DNA of 64,000 bases from Melastoma dodecandrum (GCA_029817715.1 JARUPY010000292.1:3303001-3367000), one strand, 5' to 3'. Positions 18,946-28,258 are shown, numbered from the stretch's first letter. Notes: a model not told the origin generated them from the letters alone. Program-made: numbers and translations.

Positions 18946-19357
18946 GACCTGCCAGAGCTACTGCCCCTACAAGGTCCGCCGCTTCAACTACCTCGACTAT
19001 ACCGGCGGCATGACCCCGGTGGAGCAGCAGCAGCGCAACCCGGAGGTCACCGTCCGCGCCCGCGGCGTGATGGAGAAGTGCACCTACTGCATCCAGCGGA
19101 TCACGGCGGCCCGGATCACCTCCGCCAAGGACGCCCACGCCCCGATCCCCGACGGTGCCGTCGAGACCGCCTGCCAGGGCGCCTGCCCGACCCGGGCGAT
19201 CACCTTCGGCAACGTCGCCGACCCGGCGAGCCAGGTCTCGGCCGCCCGCCGGGATCCCCGGGAATACGCGCTGCTCGGCCACCTCAACACGCGGCCGCGC
19301 ACCACCTACCTCGCCGGGCTCGCGCCCGCCGCGGAACCCGGCGGACGGGAGGGCTGA
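16388..19357 (+). CDS. actB: Alternative complex III subunit ActB, molybdopterin-oxidoreductase-like with iron-sulfur domain
   Basis: 989 aa. A Tat-like RRGFLK motif and hydrophobic stretch lie at 55-74. The middle ~650 residues resemble the molybdopterin-oxidoreductase fold, which in this complex carries no Mo cofactor. The C-terminal domain (about 750-960) is ferredoxin-like, with cysteine groups at ~762 (CTGCNACVTAC), ~817 (CMHCEQAPCELGC), ~849 (CVGTRTCQSYC), ~898 (CTYC) and ~929 (CQGACP), as expected for up to four clusters. It works on the periplasmic side with ActA and ActC in quinol oxidation. ATG 16388 overlaps the actA stop. Confidence 0.92.
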
Positions 19358-19359
19358 GC

Positions 19360-21375
19360 ATGGCCGGTTCTCTCACGGGCGGCCCCCTGATCCGGCCGGA
19401 CGAGACCCTTCAGGGGATCGGCGGCACGGTCACGGCGATCCCGCTGACCCATCCGGGCAACCGGCGCTGGTGGATCGCCTTCGCGGGGGCGGTGGCTCTC
19501 CTCGGCCTGTTCCTGCTCACCCTCGGCTATCTGCTCGCCGCGGGACCCGGCATCTGGGGCAACAACAACGCCGTCGTCTGGGCGCTCGACATCGCGAGCT
19601 ACGATTGGTGGATCGGCGTCGCCTCGGGGAGCCTGATGGTCTCCGGCATCCTGCTCCTGCTCGGGGCGGAGTGGCGCGGCGCCGTGAACCGGGTCGCCGA
19701 GACCCTGGCGCTGCTCGCCACCGCGGCGGCCGGGCTCTACCCGATCATCCATCTCGGGCGGCCGTGGTTCTTCTTCTGGAACCTGCCCTACCCCAACACC
19801 TACAATCTCTGGCCGCAATTCCGCTCGCCGCTCCTGTGGGATGCGATCGACATCGTGTCGTTCCTCGTGATCTGCGTGAGCCTGTGGTTCATCGGCCTGC
19901 TGCCGGATCTCGCGACCTTGCGCGACCGCGCCTTCGCGGAGGCGATGCGCCAGGCCGACGCCAAGGCGCCGACCCGCAAGCTCGCCCTGCTGCGCGCCCA
20001 GGTCTACGGCATCGTCGCCTCGGGCTGGCGCGGCTCGGCGGCCCATTGGCAGATCTGGGTCCAGGCCTACCGGACGGTGGCGCTGCTCGGCGTGCTGCTG
20101 GTGGTCTCGGTCCAGACCGGCGCCTCGGTGATGCTGGCGGGCTCGCTGATGCCGGGCTGGCACAGCACGCTCGTGCCGGTGAGCTTCCTCGTCAACGCGG
20201 TCTATTCCGGGGTCGGCGTCACGGCGGTGATCGTGATGCTGATCCGCCTCGTCTACGGCCTCGACGCCCTGGTGACTCCGCGCCACCTCGACGTGCTCGG
20301 CCGCCTGCTCCTCTGCCTCGGCTGCGCCAGCGCGTATTGCTACGCGGCCGAATACTTCGACACGTTCCTCAACGGCGATGCCCAGGCGCGGGGCGTCCTG
20401 GCCCGGCGCCTGACCGGCGACCACGCCCTGGTCTCGTGGACGGCGATCCTCGGCCTCGTCCTGCCGGCGCAGATCCTGTGGTCGGCGCGCGCCCGGACGG
20501 CGCCGCTGGCCCTGGCGATGGTCGGGCTGCTCGTCGCCATCGGCGCCTATGCCGACCACGTCATGGTCCTCGTCGTGACCCTGACGCAGGACTTTTTGCC
20601 CTCCTCGCGGCTGCCCTACACGGTGGATGTCTGGGGCATCGCCACCTTCGCGGGCTCGATTGGCCTGTTCCTGACCCTGCTGCTCCTGTTCCTGCGCTAC
20701 CTGCCGGCGGTCTCGATCGTCGAGAGCCGCCGCCTCGCCCTGGCGGAGGCCACGGCCGCGCGGGACGCCGCCCGCGAGGCCGTGTCGCGGGCCGCCGCCG
20801 CCCGCCCGGAGGAGAACTCCGTCCCCGGGCCCCTGTGGGGGGTGTCGGCGAGCTTCGCCAGCGAGGGCGATCTCGCGGCCGCGCTCCAGGCCGTGTCGGG
20901 GATCGGTCCGGACCACGTCCACCTCGACGGGCACGGGCCTGTGCCGATGCCCCGGACGCTGCGGCCGCTCGGCCTGGAGGGCCGCTCGATCCTGCCCTAC
21001 GCGCTCGCCGGGGCGCTCCTCGGCGGCGCGGGCTTCTTCGGGATGTGTGTCTTCGCCACGGCCTACGATTACGTGTTCCTGATCGGCGGGCGCCCGCGCC
21101 TGTCCTGGCCCTCCTTCGTGGTGCCGAGCCTCTCCTTCGCGATGATGGCGGGCTGCATCGCGATCCACCTCGCGCTCCTCGTGCTCAACCGCCTGCCGCG
21201 GCTGAACCACCCGGCCTTCAACATCCCGGGCTTCCTGCGCGTCTCGGAGGACCGCTTCTTCCTCTCCGCGGAGGCCCGCGGCGACCGGTTCGATCCGGCG
21301 CGGATCGAGCGGCGGCTGGCCGGCATGCCCGCCGAGGCCGGGCGCCCCCTCGAGATCCGGCGGATCCCGCGCTGA
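19360..21375 (+). CDS. actC: Alternative complex III ActC-ActD fusion (NrfD-like quinol subunit plus ActD)
   Basis: 671 aa. Residues 1-460 are the NrfD/ActC membrane protein: about ten helices, LTHPGNRRWW, HLGRPWFFFWNLPYPNT and YTVDVWGI near conserved quinol-site regions. After a charged linker (about 460-495, alanine/arginine-rich), residues ~500-671 match ActD: GVSASFASEGDLAAAL, then two helices. In described act clusters these are normally two genes, so a single frame without an internal stop indicates a fusion. It starts 3 nt after actB and overlaps actE. ActD has no known cofactor and probably stabilises the membrane part. Confidence 0.88.
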   Translation: MAGSLTGGPLIRPDETLQGIGGTVTAIPLTHPGNRRWWIAFAGAVALLGLFLLTLGYLLAAGPGIWGNNNAVVWALDIASYDWWIGVASGSLMVSGILLLLGAEWRGAVNRVAETLALLATAAAGLYPIIHLGRPWFFFWNLPYPNTYNLWPQFRSPLLWDAIDIVSFLVICVSLWFIGLLPDLATLRDRAFAEAMRQADAKAPTRKLALLRAQVYGIVASGWRGSAAHWQIWVQAYRTVALLGVLLVVSVQTGASVMLAGSLMPGWHSTLVPVSFLVNAVYSGVGVTAVIVMLIRLVYGLDALVTPRHLDVLGRLLLCLGCASAYCYAAEYFDTFLNGDAQARGVLARRLTGDHALVSWTAILGLVLPAQILWSARARTAPLALAMVGLLVAIGAYADHVMVLVVTLTQDFLPSSRLPYTVDVWGIATFAGSIGLFLTLLLLFLRYLPAVSIVESRRLALAEATAARDAAREAVSRAAAARPEENSVPGPLWGVSASFASEGDLAAALQAVSGIGPDHVHLDGHGPVPMPRTLRPLGLEGRSILPYALAGALLGGAGFFGMCVFATAYDYVFLIGGRPRLSWPSFVVPSLSFAMMAGCIAIHLALLVLNRLPRLNHPAFNIPGFLRVSEDRFFLSAEARGDRFDPARIERRLAGMPAEAGRPLEIRRIPR

Positions 21376-21905
21376 GGCGCGCCCTCCCCCTCGTCCTCCT
21401 CGCCCTGGCGCCGCTCACCGCCTGCGGCGAGGCCGACATGGCCGATCAGGCCCGGGCCAAGACCTGGGACAAGAACCCGTTTTTCCCGCGGGAGATCACC
21501 ATGCGCCAGCCGGTGGCCGGCACGGTGCCGCGCCGCGATCCCGCCACGCCGGCGACACAGCCGCAGACGATCAGCCGGGATCTCCTCGACCGGGGGCAGC
21601 AGCAATATGCGGTGTTCTGCACGCCCTGCCACGGCCAGGACGGGCGCGGCCAGGGCATGATCGTGGCGCGCGGCTTCCCGCATGCCGGCAATCTCACCGG
21701 CGAGGACGTGCGCCGGGCCTCCGCGGCCGAACTCTACGACGCGATCTCGAACGGCCGGAAGGCGATGTTCGGCATGGCGCAGATGATCCCGTCGGCCGAC
21801 CGCTGGGCGATCGTGGCCTATGTGCGTGCCCTCCAGCTCAGCCAGGACGCCCCGGTGGCGGGCCTCCCGGCTGAGGATCGAGCACGGCTGGAGGCGACCC
21901 GATGA
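21372..21905 (+). CDS. actE: Alternative complex III subunit ActE, monoheme cytochrome c lipoprotein
   Basis: Mature part: one heme motif CTPCH (83-87) in a class I cytochrome c fold, with NPFFP and a MIPSADRWAIVAYVRAL C-terminal helix typical of ActE. The N-terminus is odd: the lipoprotein signal (ALPLVLLALAPLTAC, lipobox cysteine at residue 18) is in frame but has no ATG, GTG or TTG. The nearest possible start is CTG at 21372, overlapping the actCD stop as CTGA. ATG at 21438 would remove the signal peptide. I therefore call a CTG start (177 aa). The frame is open further upstream without a sensible start. It is the electron shuttle to the oxidase. Confidence 0.85.
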   Translation: MRRALPLVLLALAPLTACGEADMADQARAKTWDKNPFFPREITMRQPVAGTVPRRDPATPATQPQTISRDLLDRGQQQYAVFCTPCHGQDGRGQGMIVARGFPHAGNLTGEDVRRASAAELYDAISNGRKAMFGMAQMIPSADRWAIVAYVRALQLSQDAPVAGLPAEDRARLEATR

Positions 21906-22987
21906 GCCGACCCGGTCGCCCTGCCCGGCCGATGCGGCCCCTGCTACTCGGTGCGGCGGGCCTCGTCCTCCTGGCCCTCTGCCTGCTCGCGGGCGGCTGG
22001 CGCGGCGCGATGGCCTCGTACCTCGCCGCGTGGCTCGTCCTGCTGGCCCTGCCGGTCGGCGCCCTGCCGGTGGTCATCGTGGCCGAGCGCTTCGGCGAGC
22101 GCGTGAAGGCGCGGGGCGGCGTCGAGATGCTGGCCGGCCTACGTCGCCTGATGGCGCTGATGCCGGCGGCCGCGCTCCTGTCGCTGCAGGTCCTCGCCAC
22201 CGTGCCCCTGCTCTATCCCTGGGCCGGCGCCCCGGCGCGCACGCCGCTCGCGGCGCTCTGGTTCACGGTGCCGTTCTTCGTGGCCCGGGTGATCGCCTAC
22301 CTCGCCACCTGGACCTGGCTGTCCTTCCGCTTCGCCCGCCCCTTCGACGCCCCCGGCGAGGGCCGGACCGTGCCTGCGGTGGGGCTCCACGCGGTGATCG
22401 GCACGCTGTTCGTGACCGACGTGATCGCGTCGCTCGACCCGCGCCTCGACTCGACGCTGCTGGGCCTGCTGGTCATGACCGCCTGGAGCGGCCTCGCCTT
22501 CGCGGCGGCGATCCTGCTCGCCTGGGAGGAGCCCGAGCCCGTGGGCCGCGGCCGCACCGCGCCGGGGCGCGGCCGGTTGGTGCCCCTCGTGGTGCTGCTC
22601 GGGCTCTGGGCCTATCTGCACTTCGTGCAGTTCCTGATCGTCTGGTCGGCGAACCTGCCGCCGGAGGTGTCGTGGTACTTCGCCCGGGGCGGCTGGCTCG
22701 GGCGGGCGCTGTCGATCCTGGCCGGTGCCGTCGTGGTGCTGGCGGGCCTCGCGACTCTGCGGCCCGGCCGCCCGACCACGCGGATCCTGGCCGGCGCGGC
22801 GCTCGCCGTGCACGCCCTGGAGATGGCCTGGCTGATCACCCCCGCGATCCGCGACCGGTTCGTGCTCCGCCCGAGCGACGCCCTCGCCGCCGGCGCCGTG
22901 GCCTGCCTCGCCGCCGCCCTGCGCCCCATCCTGCGGCCACGCGCCGACGGGGCGCCGGCCGCCCGCCGCTCCGGGAGGCCGGCGTGA
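21902..22987 (+). CDS. actF: Alternative complex III subunit ActF, NrfD-like membrane protein
   Basis: 361 aa, about ten membrane helices, related to ActC but shorter. Family-like stretches are LQVLATVPLLYPW, VIGTLFVTDVIASLDP and GLWAYLHFVQFLIVWSANLPPEVSWYF. It has no cofactor motif; in known complexes ActF pairs with ActC in the membrane. The start ATG overlaps the actE stop by 4 bp and its own stop overlaps the next GTG start, so translation is coupled throughout. Confidence 0.9.
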   Translation: MSRPGRPARPMRPLLLGAAGLVLLALCLLAGGWRGAMASYLAAWLVLLALPVGALPVVIVAERFGERVKARGGVEMLAGLRRLMALMPAAALLSLQVLATVPLLYPWAGAPARTPLAALWFTVPFFVARVIAYLATWTWLSFRFARPFDAPGEGRTVPAVGLHAVIGTLFVTDVIASLDPRLDSTLLGLLVMTAWSGLAFAAAILLAWEEPEPVGRGRTAPGRGRLVPLVVLLGLWAYLHFVQFLIVWSANLPPEVSWYFARGGWLGRALSILAGAVVVLAGLATLRPGRPTTRILAGAALAVHALEMAWLITPAIRDRFVLRPSDALAAGAVACLAAALRPILRPRADGAPAARRSGRPA

Positions 22988-23472
22988 GGCCGAGCGGTCC
23001 CTCCGGCCTGATCCCCGCGATCCTGGCCGGGCTGACCCTGCGCGGCAGCGGCATCCTGAACGGACGCCCGCCGCGCCCGCCCGCCAACACGCAGCGCGAT
23101 CCGAACGATCCCGGGCCCGAGACCCGGGACGTCAACACCCGCAACACCGCCCTGGTCATGGCCGGGCTCGCGCTCTCCGCCATGGCGGTCGTCGGCACGA
23201 TGATCTGGCTGATGAGCACCTTCGCGGCGAGCCAGCGCCAAGCGCTGCCGGCGCTCACGCCCCAGCAGACCGCCCGCCTCGCACCCCCGCCCCCGAACCT
23301 GCAGGCCAACCCCTATGCCGATATCGACCGCGAGCGGGCGGCAGCCGACCGAAACCTCGCCGGCTACGGCTATGTCGATGCGACCCGCACCCGCGCCCGC
23401 ATCCCGATCGACCGCGCCATGGACCTGATCGTCGGCCGCTCCCTCGAACCGTCGGAGCCCGCCGCGCGATGA
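22984..23472 (+). CDS. Small single-helix membrane protein between actF and coxB, unknown
   Basis: 162 aa from GTG 22984, overlapping the actF stop (GTGA) and ending in overlap with the coxB start. It has a polar N-terminus (1-52), one helix (about 54-78), a proline-rich linker (APPPPNLQ) and a C-terminal segment GYGYVDATRTRARIPIDRAMDLIV. That ending resembles small proteins encoded beside caa3 oxidase genes, where a conserved Y-x-W/Y-V-D and R-I-P-I-x-x-A-M pattern recurs. It is therefore probably an accessory or assembly subunit of the act-caa3 supercomplex, but the function is not established. Confidence 0.75.
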   Translation: MRPSGPSGLIPAILAGLTLRGSGILNGRPPRPPANTQRDPNDPGPETRDVNTRNTALVMAGLALSAMAVVGTMIWLMSTFAASQRQALPALTPQQTARLAPPPPNLQANPYADIDRERAAADRNLAGYGYVDATRTRARIPIDRAMDLIVGRSLEPSEPAAR

Positions 23473-24434
23473 CGCCGAGCCACGAGTCCCTCCAGCTCTG
23501 GCCGGCCGCGGTCTCCGCCACCGCGAGCGAGACCGACCTGCTCATCCTGGCCTTCACGGTGCTGACGCTGCTGCTGACCGTGCCGGTCTTCGTGGCGATC
23601 ACCTACTTCGCCCTGCGCTACCGGGAGGGCTCCGAAGCGGATCGCAGCCCCTCTGGTATCCGCTCCAACCTCATCGAGATCAGCTGGATGCTGATCCCGT
23701 TCCTGCTGACGCTGATCTTCTTCGTCTGGGGCGCGAAGCTGTTCATACAGTCGAAGAACGCCCCCCCCGACGCCATGGTGGTCGAGGCGATCGGCCGGCA
23801 ATGGATGTGGAAGTTCCAGCACCCGACCGGCCAGTCCGAGATCAACAACCTGCACCTGCCGATCGGCCAGCCGATCCGGATGCGGATCATCAGCCAGGAC
23901 GTGATCCACGCCCTCTACCTGCCGGCCGTGCGCCTGCAGGTCGCCGCCCTGCCAGACCGGTACACCGACCTGTGGTTCAAGGCCGACAAGATTGGCACCT
24001 ATCACCTCTACTGCTCGGAATATTGCGGCACCGACCATTCCGTGATGGGCGGTGAGGTCACCTTCATGAACCCCGGCGACTACCAGGACTGGCTGACCCA
24101 TGCGGGGGCGCAACAGGGCAAGGTCGCGGCGGGCCGCGCGCTCTATGAGGCCTATGGCTGCGCCGGCTGCCACGAGCCCGGCTCCGCCGTGAAGGCGCCG
24201 AGCCTCGCGGGTCTGTACGGATCGCAGGTGAAGCTCGCGGACGGCCGCACCGTCACGGCCGATGACGGATGGCTGCGCGAGAAGATTCTGAACCCGAACG
24301 GCGACCGGCTCGCCGAGGGCTACAAGCAGGTCATGCCGAGCTTCGCCGGCCGGATCCCGGCGGACGAGCTCGGCACGCTGATCGACTTCCTGAAAGCCTA
24401 TCCGACGTCAAAGGCCGCGGACGCGACGCGATGA
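23469..24434 (+). CDS. coxB: Cytochrome c oxidase subunit II with fused cytochrome c (caa3 type)
   Basis: 321 aa. Two N-terminal helices are followed by the cupredoxin domain with the CuA motif CSEYCGTDHSVM (Cys182, Cys186, then His and Met). A C-terminal cytochrome c domain has heme motif CAGCH (231-235), and a later MPSF methionine is a likely axial ligand. It accepts electrons from ActE or another cytochrome and passes them to CuA and then to subunit I. The order act genes then coxBAC supports a quinol:oxygen supercomplex. ATG 23469 overlaps the preceding stop. Confidence 0.95.
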   Translation: MTPSHESLQLWPAAVSATASETDLLILAFTVLTLLLTVPVFVAITYFALRYREGSEADRSPSGIRSNLIEISWMLIPFLLTLIFFVWGAKLFIQSKNAPPDAMVVEAIGRQWMWKFQHPTGQSEINNLHLPIGQPIRMRIISQDVIHALYLPAVRLQVAALPDRYTDLWFKADKIGTYHLYCSEYCGTDHSVMGGEVTFMNPGDYQDWLTHAGAQQGKVAAGRALYEAYGCAGCHEPGSAVKAPSLAGLYGSQVKLADGRTVTADDGWLREKILNPNGDRLAEGYKQVMPSFAGRIPADELGTLIDFLKAYPTSKAADATR

Positions 24435-24480
24435 TGAACGGCGCCACCTCGGGGATCCAGTCGGTAGATCGTAACGCGCG

Positions 24481-24662
24481 CCGGTCCCCCTCCCCCCCTT
24501 GCGGGGGAGGGTGGCCCCTGAAGGGGGTCGGGAGTGGGGTACCCGGCTTCCGGAAGGTACGCAGCCTTCATGACGGCCGGAGCCCTATTCTGCACCGTCG
24601 CTCCCCTCTCCCGACCCCTGCCGAGGCAGGGGCCACCCTCCCCCGCAGAGAGGGGAGGGAGA
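24481..24662. repeat. Palindromic intergenic element, family A variant, inside the cox operon
   Basis: A long hairpin-forming element in the 286-bp gap between coxB and coxA. Left arm GGGGGAGGGTGGCCCCTG and GGGGTCGGGAGTGGGG; right arm beginning CTCTCCCGACCCCTG and AGGGGCCACCCTCCCC. The ~60-bp centre is unpaired. It is related in style, but not identical, to the copies at 3421, 43094 and 44766. It may lower or separate expression of coxA from upstream genes. Confidence 0.75.
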
Positions 24663-24720
24663 ATGCGCGGAAGCGTCCTTGTCTCCTTGAACGTTTGCCG
24701 ATCCGGTCGCGGACACCACG

Positions 24721-25509
24721 ATGAGCGCATCGGGCAGCATCGGCGGCACCGCCCGCCGCGAACCCCACACCCCGGAATCGACGATCGGGCGCAAGCCCGA
24801 TTACCTGCACGCGGAATCGACCCTGCGCTCGTGGTTCCTGACCACCGACCACAAGCGCATCGCGCTCCTCTACCTCGCCTCGATCACCGGCTTCTTCGTG
24901 ATCGGCGCCCTGGCGGCGGGCGTGGTGCGCCTCGCGCTGATCGTGCCGAACGGCGCGATCATGACCAACGACACCTACAACAAGGCCTTCACCATCCACG
25001 GCGTGGTGATGGTCTGGTTCTTCCTGATCCCGTCGATCCCGGCGACCTTCGGCAATTTCCTGATCCCCCTGATGATCGGGGCCAAGGACCTCGCCTTCCC
25101 CAAGCTCAACCTGACGAGCTGGTACGTGTTCATGACCGGCGCCCTGTTCACCCTGGTCTCGGTGGTGCTGGGCGGGGTCGATACCGGCTGGACCTTCTAC
25201 GCCCCGCTCTCCACGGCCTTCTCGAACACCTGGGTGCTGCCGGCGCTGATCGGGGTGACCATCGTGGGCTTCTCGTCGATCCTGACCGGGCTCAACTTCG
25301 TGGTCACGATCCACACCATGCGGGCCCCCGGCATGACGTGGTTCAAGCTGCCGATCTTCGTCTGGACGCACTACGCCACCAGCCTGATCTTCCTGCTGGC
25401 GACGCCGGTGATCACGACCGCGCTGATCCTGCTGATCGCCGAGCGCGCCTTCCATATCGGCGTGTTCGACCCGGCCTATGGCGGCGACCCGGTGCTGTTC
25501 CAGCACCTG

Positions 25510-25545
<36 letters not shown>

Positions 25546-26397
25546 GTGCTGCCCGGCATGGGGGTGATCTCCGAGATCGTCCCGGCCTTCGCGCAGAAGA
25601 AGCTGTTCGGCTACCGCTTCGTCGCCTACGCGTCGATCGGGCTCGCCTCGGTCACCTTCTTCGTCTGGGGCCACCACATGTTCGTCAACGGCCAGAGCGA
25701 CCTGGCCTCGCTGGTGTTCTCCGCCCTGTCCTTCGCGGTGGCGGTGCCCTCGGCCGTGAAGGTCTACAACTGGACCGCCACGATCCATAAAGGCAGCCTG
25801 CGCCTCGACACGCCGATGCTCTACGCGATGGGCTATATCGGCCTGTTCGTGCTCGGCGGGCTCACCGGCCTCTACCTCGCGACGCTCGCCATCAACCAGC
25901 ACATCCACGCGACCTACTTCGTGGTCGCCCACTTCCACTACATCATGGTCGGCGGCACGGTGCTGGCGTTTCTCGGCGGCCTGCACTTCTGGTGGCCCAA
26001 ATTCACCGGCCGGATGTACAGCGAGCCCTGGGGCCGGGTCTCGGCGCTGCTGATCTTCCTTGGCTTCAACGTGACCTTCTTCCCGCAGTTCATCCTGGGC
26101 TATCTCGGGATGCCGCGGCGCTACGCGACCTACCCGGCCGAGTTCCAGCTCCTCAACGTGCTGTCCTCGGCGGGCGCCACGATCCTGGCGGCGGGCTACA
26201 TCTTCCCGATGCTCTACCTCGTCTATTCCCTGTGGTTCGGCCGGAAGGCCCCCGCCAACCCGTGGAACGCGAAGGGGCTCGAATGGGAGACCGCCTCCCC
26301 GCCGCCGACGCACAATTTCCTGTCCCCGCCCGAGGTGCCGCGCATCCCCTACGACTACCCGATCCAGGCCCAGGAATCCCAGGACCAGCACGGATGA
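24721..26397 (+). CDS. coxA: Cytochrome c oxidase subunit I
   Basis: 558 aa, about 12 helices. Heme-copper motifs: [12 protein letters not shown] (low-spin heme histidine), [15 protein letters not shown] (CuB histidine and the His-Tyr crosslink), WGHHMFVNG (two CuB histidines) and [12 protein letters not shown] (heme a3 and a ligands). It is the catalytic, proton-pumping core in the inner membrane. Its start at 24721 lacks a strong Shine-Dalgarno and sits after the repeat element. The 3' end overlaps the coxC start by 4 bp. Confidence 0.96.
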
Positions 26398-27053
26398 GCG
26401 AGCGGCTGGCCGACGGCGTCGGGGTCGCCCGCGCCGAGCATTTCGAGAGCGTGGCGCAGCAGCGCGAGGCGGCGACGCTCGGCATCTGGGCGTGGCTGAT
26501 CACCGAGCTCCTGCTGTTCTCGGCCCTGTTCCTGGTGGCGCTGATCACCCGGATCCAGCACCCCGAGGCGACAATCGCGGCGGCCAAGCACCTCAAGTTC
26601 TGGATCGGCGCCACCAACACGGTGGTGCTGATCTGCTCCTCGCTCACCATGTCGATGGCGATCGAGTTCTCCCGGATGGGCTGGCAGCGCGCCATGGTCC
26701 GGGCGATGCTGGCGACCGCGGCTTTGGGCGGCCTGTTCCTCGTGCTGAAGGGCTACGAGTACTACGCCGACTGGTCCGAGCACATGATGCCGTTCCTCAG
26801 CCAGCGGCCCTTCGCGCTCGCCGAGACGCCGGCGGCGCGGCTGTTCGTGAACCTCTACTACGTCGCCACGATCCTGCACGCGGTCCACCTGTTCACCGGC
26901 ATCGGGCTCCTGCTCGGCATGACCTGGATGGCCGCCAAGGCCGGGTTCCTGGCGCGGCACCAGAACTGGATCGAGGTCTACGGTCTGTACTGGCACTTCA
27001 TCGATCTGGTCTGGATCCTCGCCTTCCCGATCCTCTACGTGGTGAATCGGTAG
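26394..27053 (+). CDS. coxC: Cytochrome c oxidase subunit III
   Basis: 219 aa with seven predicted helices, the short bacterial form. Typical stretches are [22 protein letters not shown] and [12 protein letters not shown]. It stabilises subunit I. The start overlaps the coxA stop (ATGA), so translation is coupled. An aspartate/glutamate pair usual in the second helix is present as ITELL. Confidence 0.94.
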   Translation: MSERLADGVGVARAEHFESVAQQREAATLGIWAWLITELLLFSALFLVALITRIQHPEATIAAAKHLKFWIGATNTVVLICSSLTMSMAIEFSRMGWQRAMVRAMLATAALGGLFLVLKGYEYYADWSEHMMPFLSQRPFALAETPAARLFVNLYYVATILHAVHLFTGIGLLLGMTWMAAKAGFLARHQNWIEVYGLYWHFIDLVWILAFPILYVVNR

Positions 27054-27054
27054 G

Positions 27055-27366
27055 ATGCGGAACCCCCTCGCCGCCTTGAGCGCCGACGACCGCGCCCTGC
27101 TCCGCAGGCGCCTGCGCACACCGGTGCTCACCTTCCTGGCGCTGCTGGCTTTGCTCGCCGTCAACGTGACGCTGGGCGCCACCCTGCCCTTCGCGCAGGT
27201 CTGGATCGTCGAGCTTCTCGTCGTGGCGGTGATGGTGGCGCTGATCCTCCTCGTCTCCATGGAGGTGATCCACGAGCCGCCGCTGATCCGGCTGTTCTCG
27301 GCCCTCGGCTTCTTCTGGGTCGCCATCATGGTCGGCATGACGCTGACCGACTATCTCGCCCGCTGA
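27055..27366 (+). CDS. Cytochrome c oxidase subunit IV (prokaryotic type)
   Basis: 103 aa with three hydrophobic helices after a short polar N-terminus, the size and layout of the caa3-type fourth subunit. It begins 1 nt after the coxC stop and ends the operon; a weak hairpin near 27378-27394 might mark the transcript end. No oxidase assembly genes (Sco, CtaG, heme A synthase) follow. Confidence 0.85.
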   Translation: MRNPLAALSADDRALLRRRLRTPVLTFLALLALLAVNVTLGATLPFAQVWIVELLVVAVMVALILLVSMEVIHEPPLIRLFSALGFFWVAIMVGMTLTDYLAR

Positions 27367-27444
27367 CCCGCGCGAAAGCCGTTGTCGGGACGGCCGAACA
27401 CTCCTAAACGTCGCCGCTTCCCCGCATGGCCCGGTTGAGAGACG

Positions 27445-28230
27445 ATGTGCGAACTGCTCGGCATGAGCGCCAACGTGCCGACCGACATCCGCTTCTCCTT
27501 CGCGGGCCTCGCCCGGCGCGGCGGTGACACCGGGCCCCATGCCGACGGCTGGGGCATCAGCTTTTACGACGGCCGCACCTGCCGCAGCTTCCACGAGCCG
27601 GAGCCGAGCGCGCGCTCGCAGCTCGCCCGGCTGCTCCGCGACATGTCGATCAAGAGCCGGATCGTCGTCGCCCATGTGCGCAAGGCCAATCGCGGCCGGG
27701 TCAGCCTGGAGAACACCCATCCGTTCAGCCGGGAATTGTGGGGCCGCCGCTGGACCTTCGCCCATAACGGCCAGCTCAAGGGCGTGAAGCGGCTGCCGCT
27801 CGGCGGCTTCATGCCGATCGGCACGACCGACAGCGAGCACGCCTTCTGCTGGATGCTCGGCCGCCTGCAGGACCGCTACAAGGCCCTGCCCCGGCCCGAG
27901 GCCCTGGACCGGGCCGTGGCCGACCTCGCGGGCGAACTGCACGGCCTCGGCGTGTTCAACATGCTGCTGACCGACAGCCGCACCCTCTACGCCCATTGCG
28001 GCAAGCGCCTCTGCTACCTCACCCGCCGCGCCCCCTTCGGCAAGGCCACCCTGATCGACGAGGACTGGCAGGTCGATTTCGCCCGGGAGACCACCGAGCA
28101 CGACGTCGTCACCGTCATCGCCACCCAGGCGCTGACCCGGGACGAGCGCTGGACCGACCTCGCCCGCGGCGACGTCCTGACGCTCCGGGATGGGGCAATC
28201 CGCCTTTTGAGACCGGCAAACTTAGCTTAA
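27445..28230 (+). CDS. Class II glutamine amidotransferase (YafJ-like)
   Basis: 261 aa N-terminal-nucleophile hydrolase: Cys2 follows the initiator methionine (MCELLGMSAN), and RRGGDTGPHADGWGISFY, VAHVRKANRG, THPFSRELWG and FAHNGQLKG match the glutaminase domain of the YafJ/DUG3-like group. It lacks an obvious synthetase domain, so the ammonia acceptor is unknown; relatives act in peptide or glutathione-related turnover. The start ATG 27445 is fixed by the N-terminal cysteine. It stands alone between the cox operon and the sigma-factor gene. Confidence 0.85.
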   Translation: MCELLGMSANVPTDIRFSFAGLARRGGDTGPHADGWGISFYDGRTCRSFHEPEPSARSQLARLLRDMSIKSRIVVAHVRKANRGRVSLENTHPFSRELWGRRWTFAHNGQLKGVKRLPLGGFMPIGTTDSEHAFCWMLGRLQDRYKALPRPEALDRAVADLAGELHGLGVFNMLLTDSRTLYAHCGKRLCYLTRRAPFGKATLIDEDWQVDFARETTEHDVVTVIATQALTRDERWTDLARGDVLTLRDGAIRLLRPANLA

Positions 28231-28258
28231 GTGTAGTTTGCCCGAGGGTGCATGGCTG

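Noticed and set aside
16304..19282. 992-codon minus-strand frame opposite actB
   Set aside because: Shadow of the actB codons; actB has all the expected cysteine clusters.
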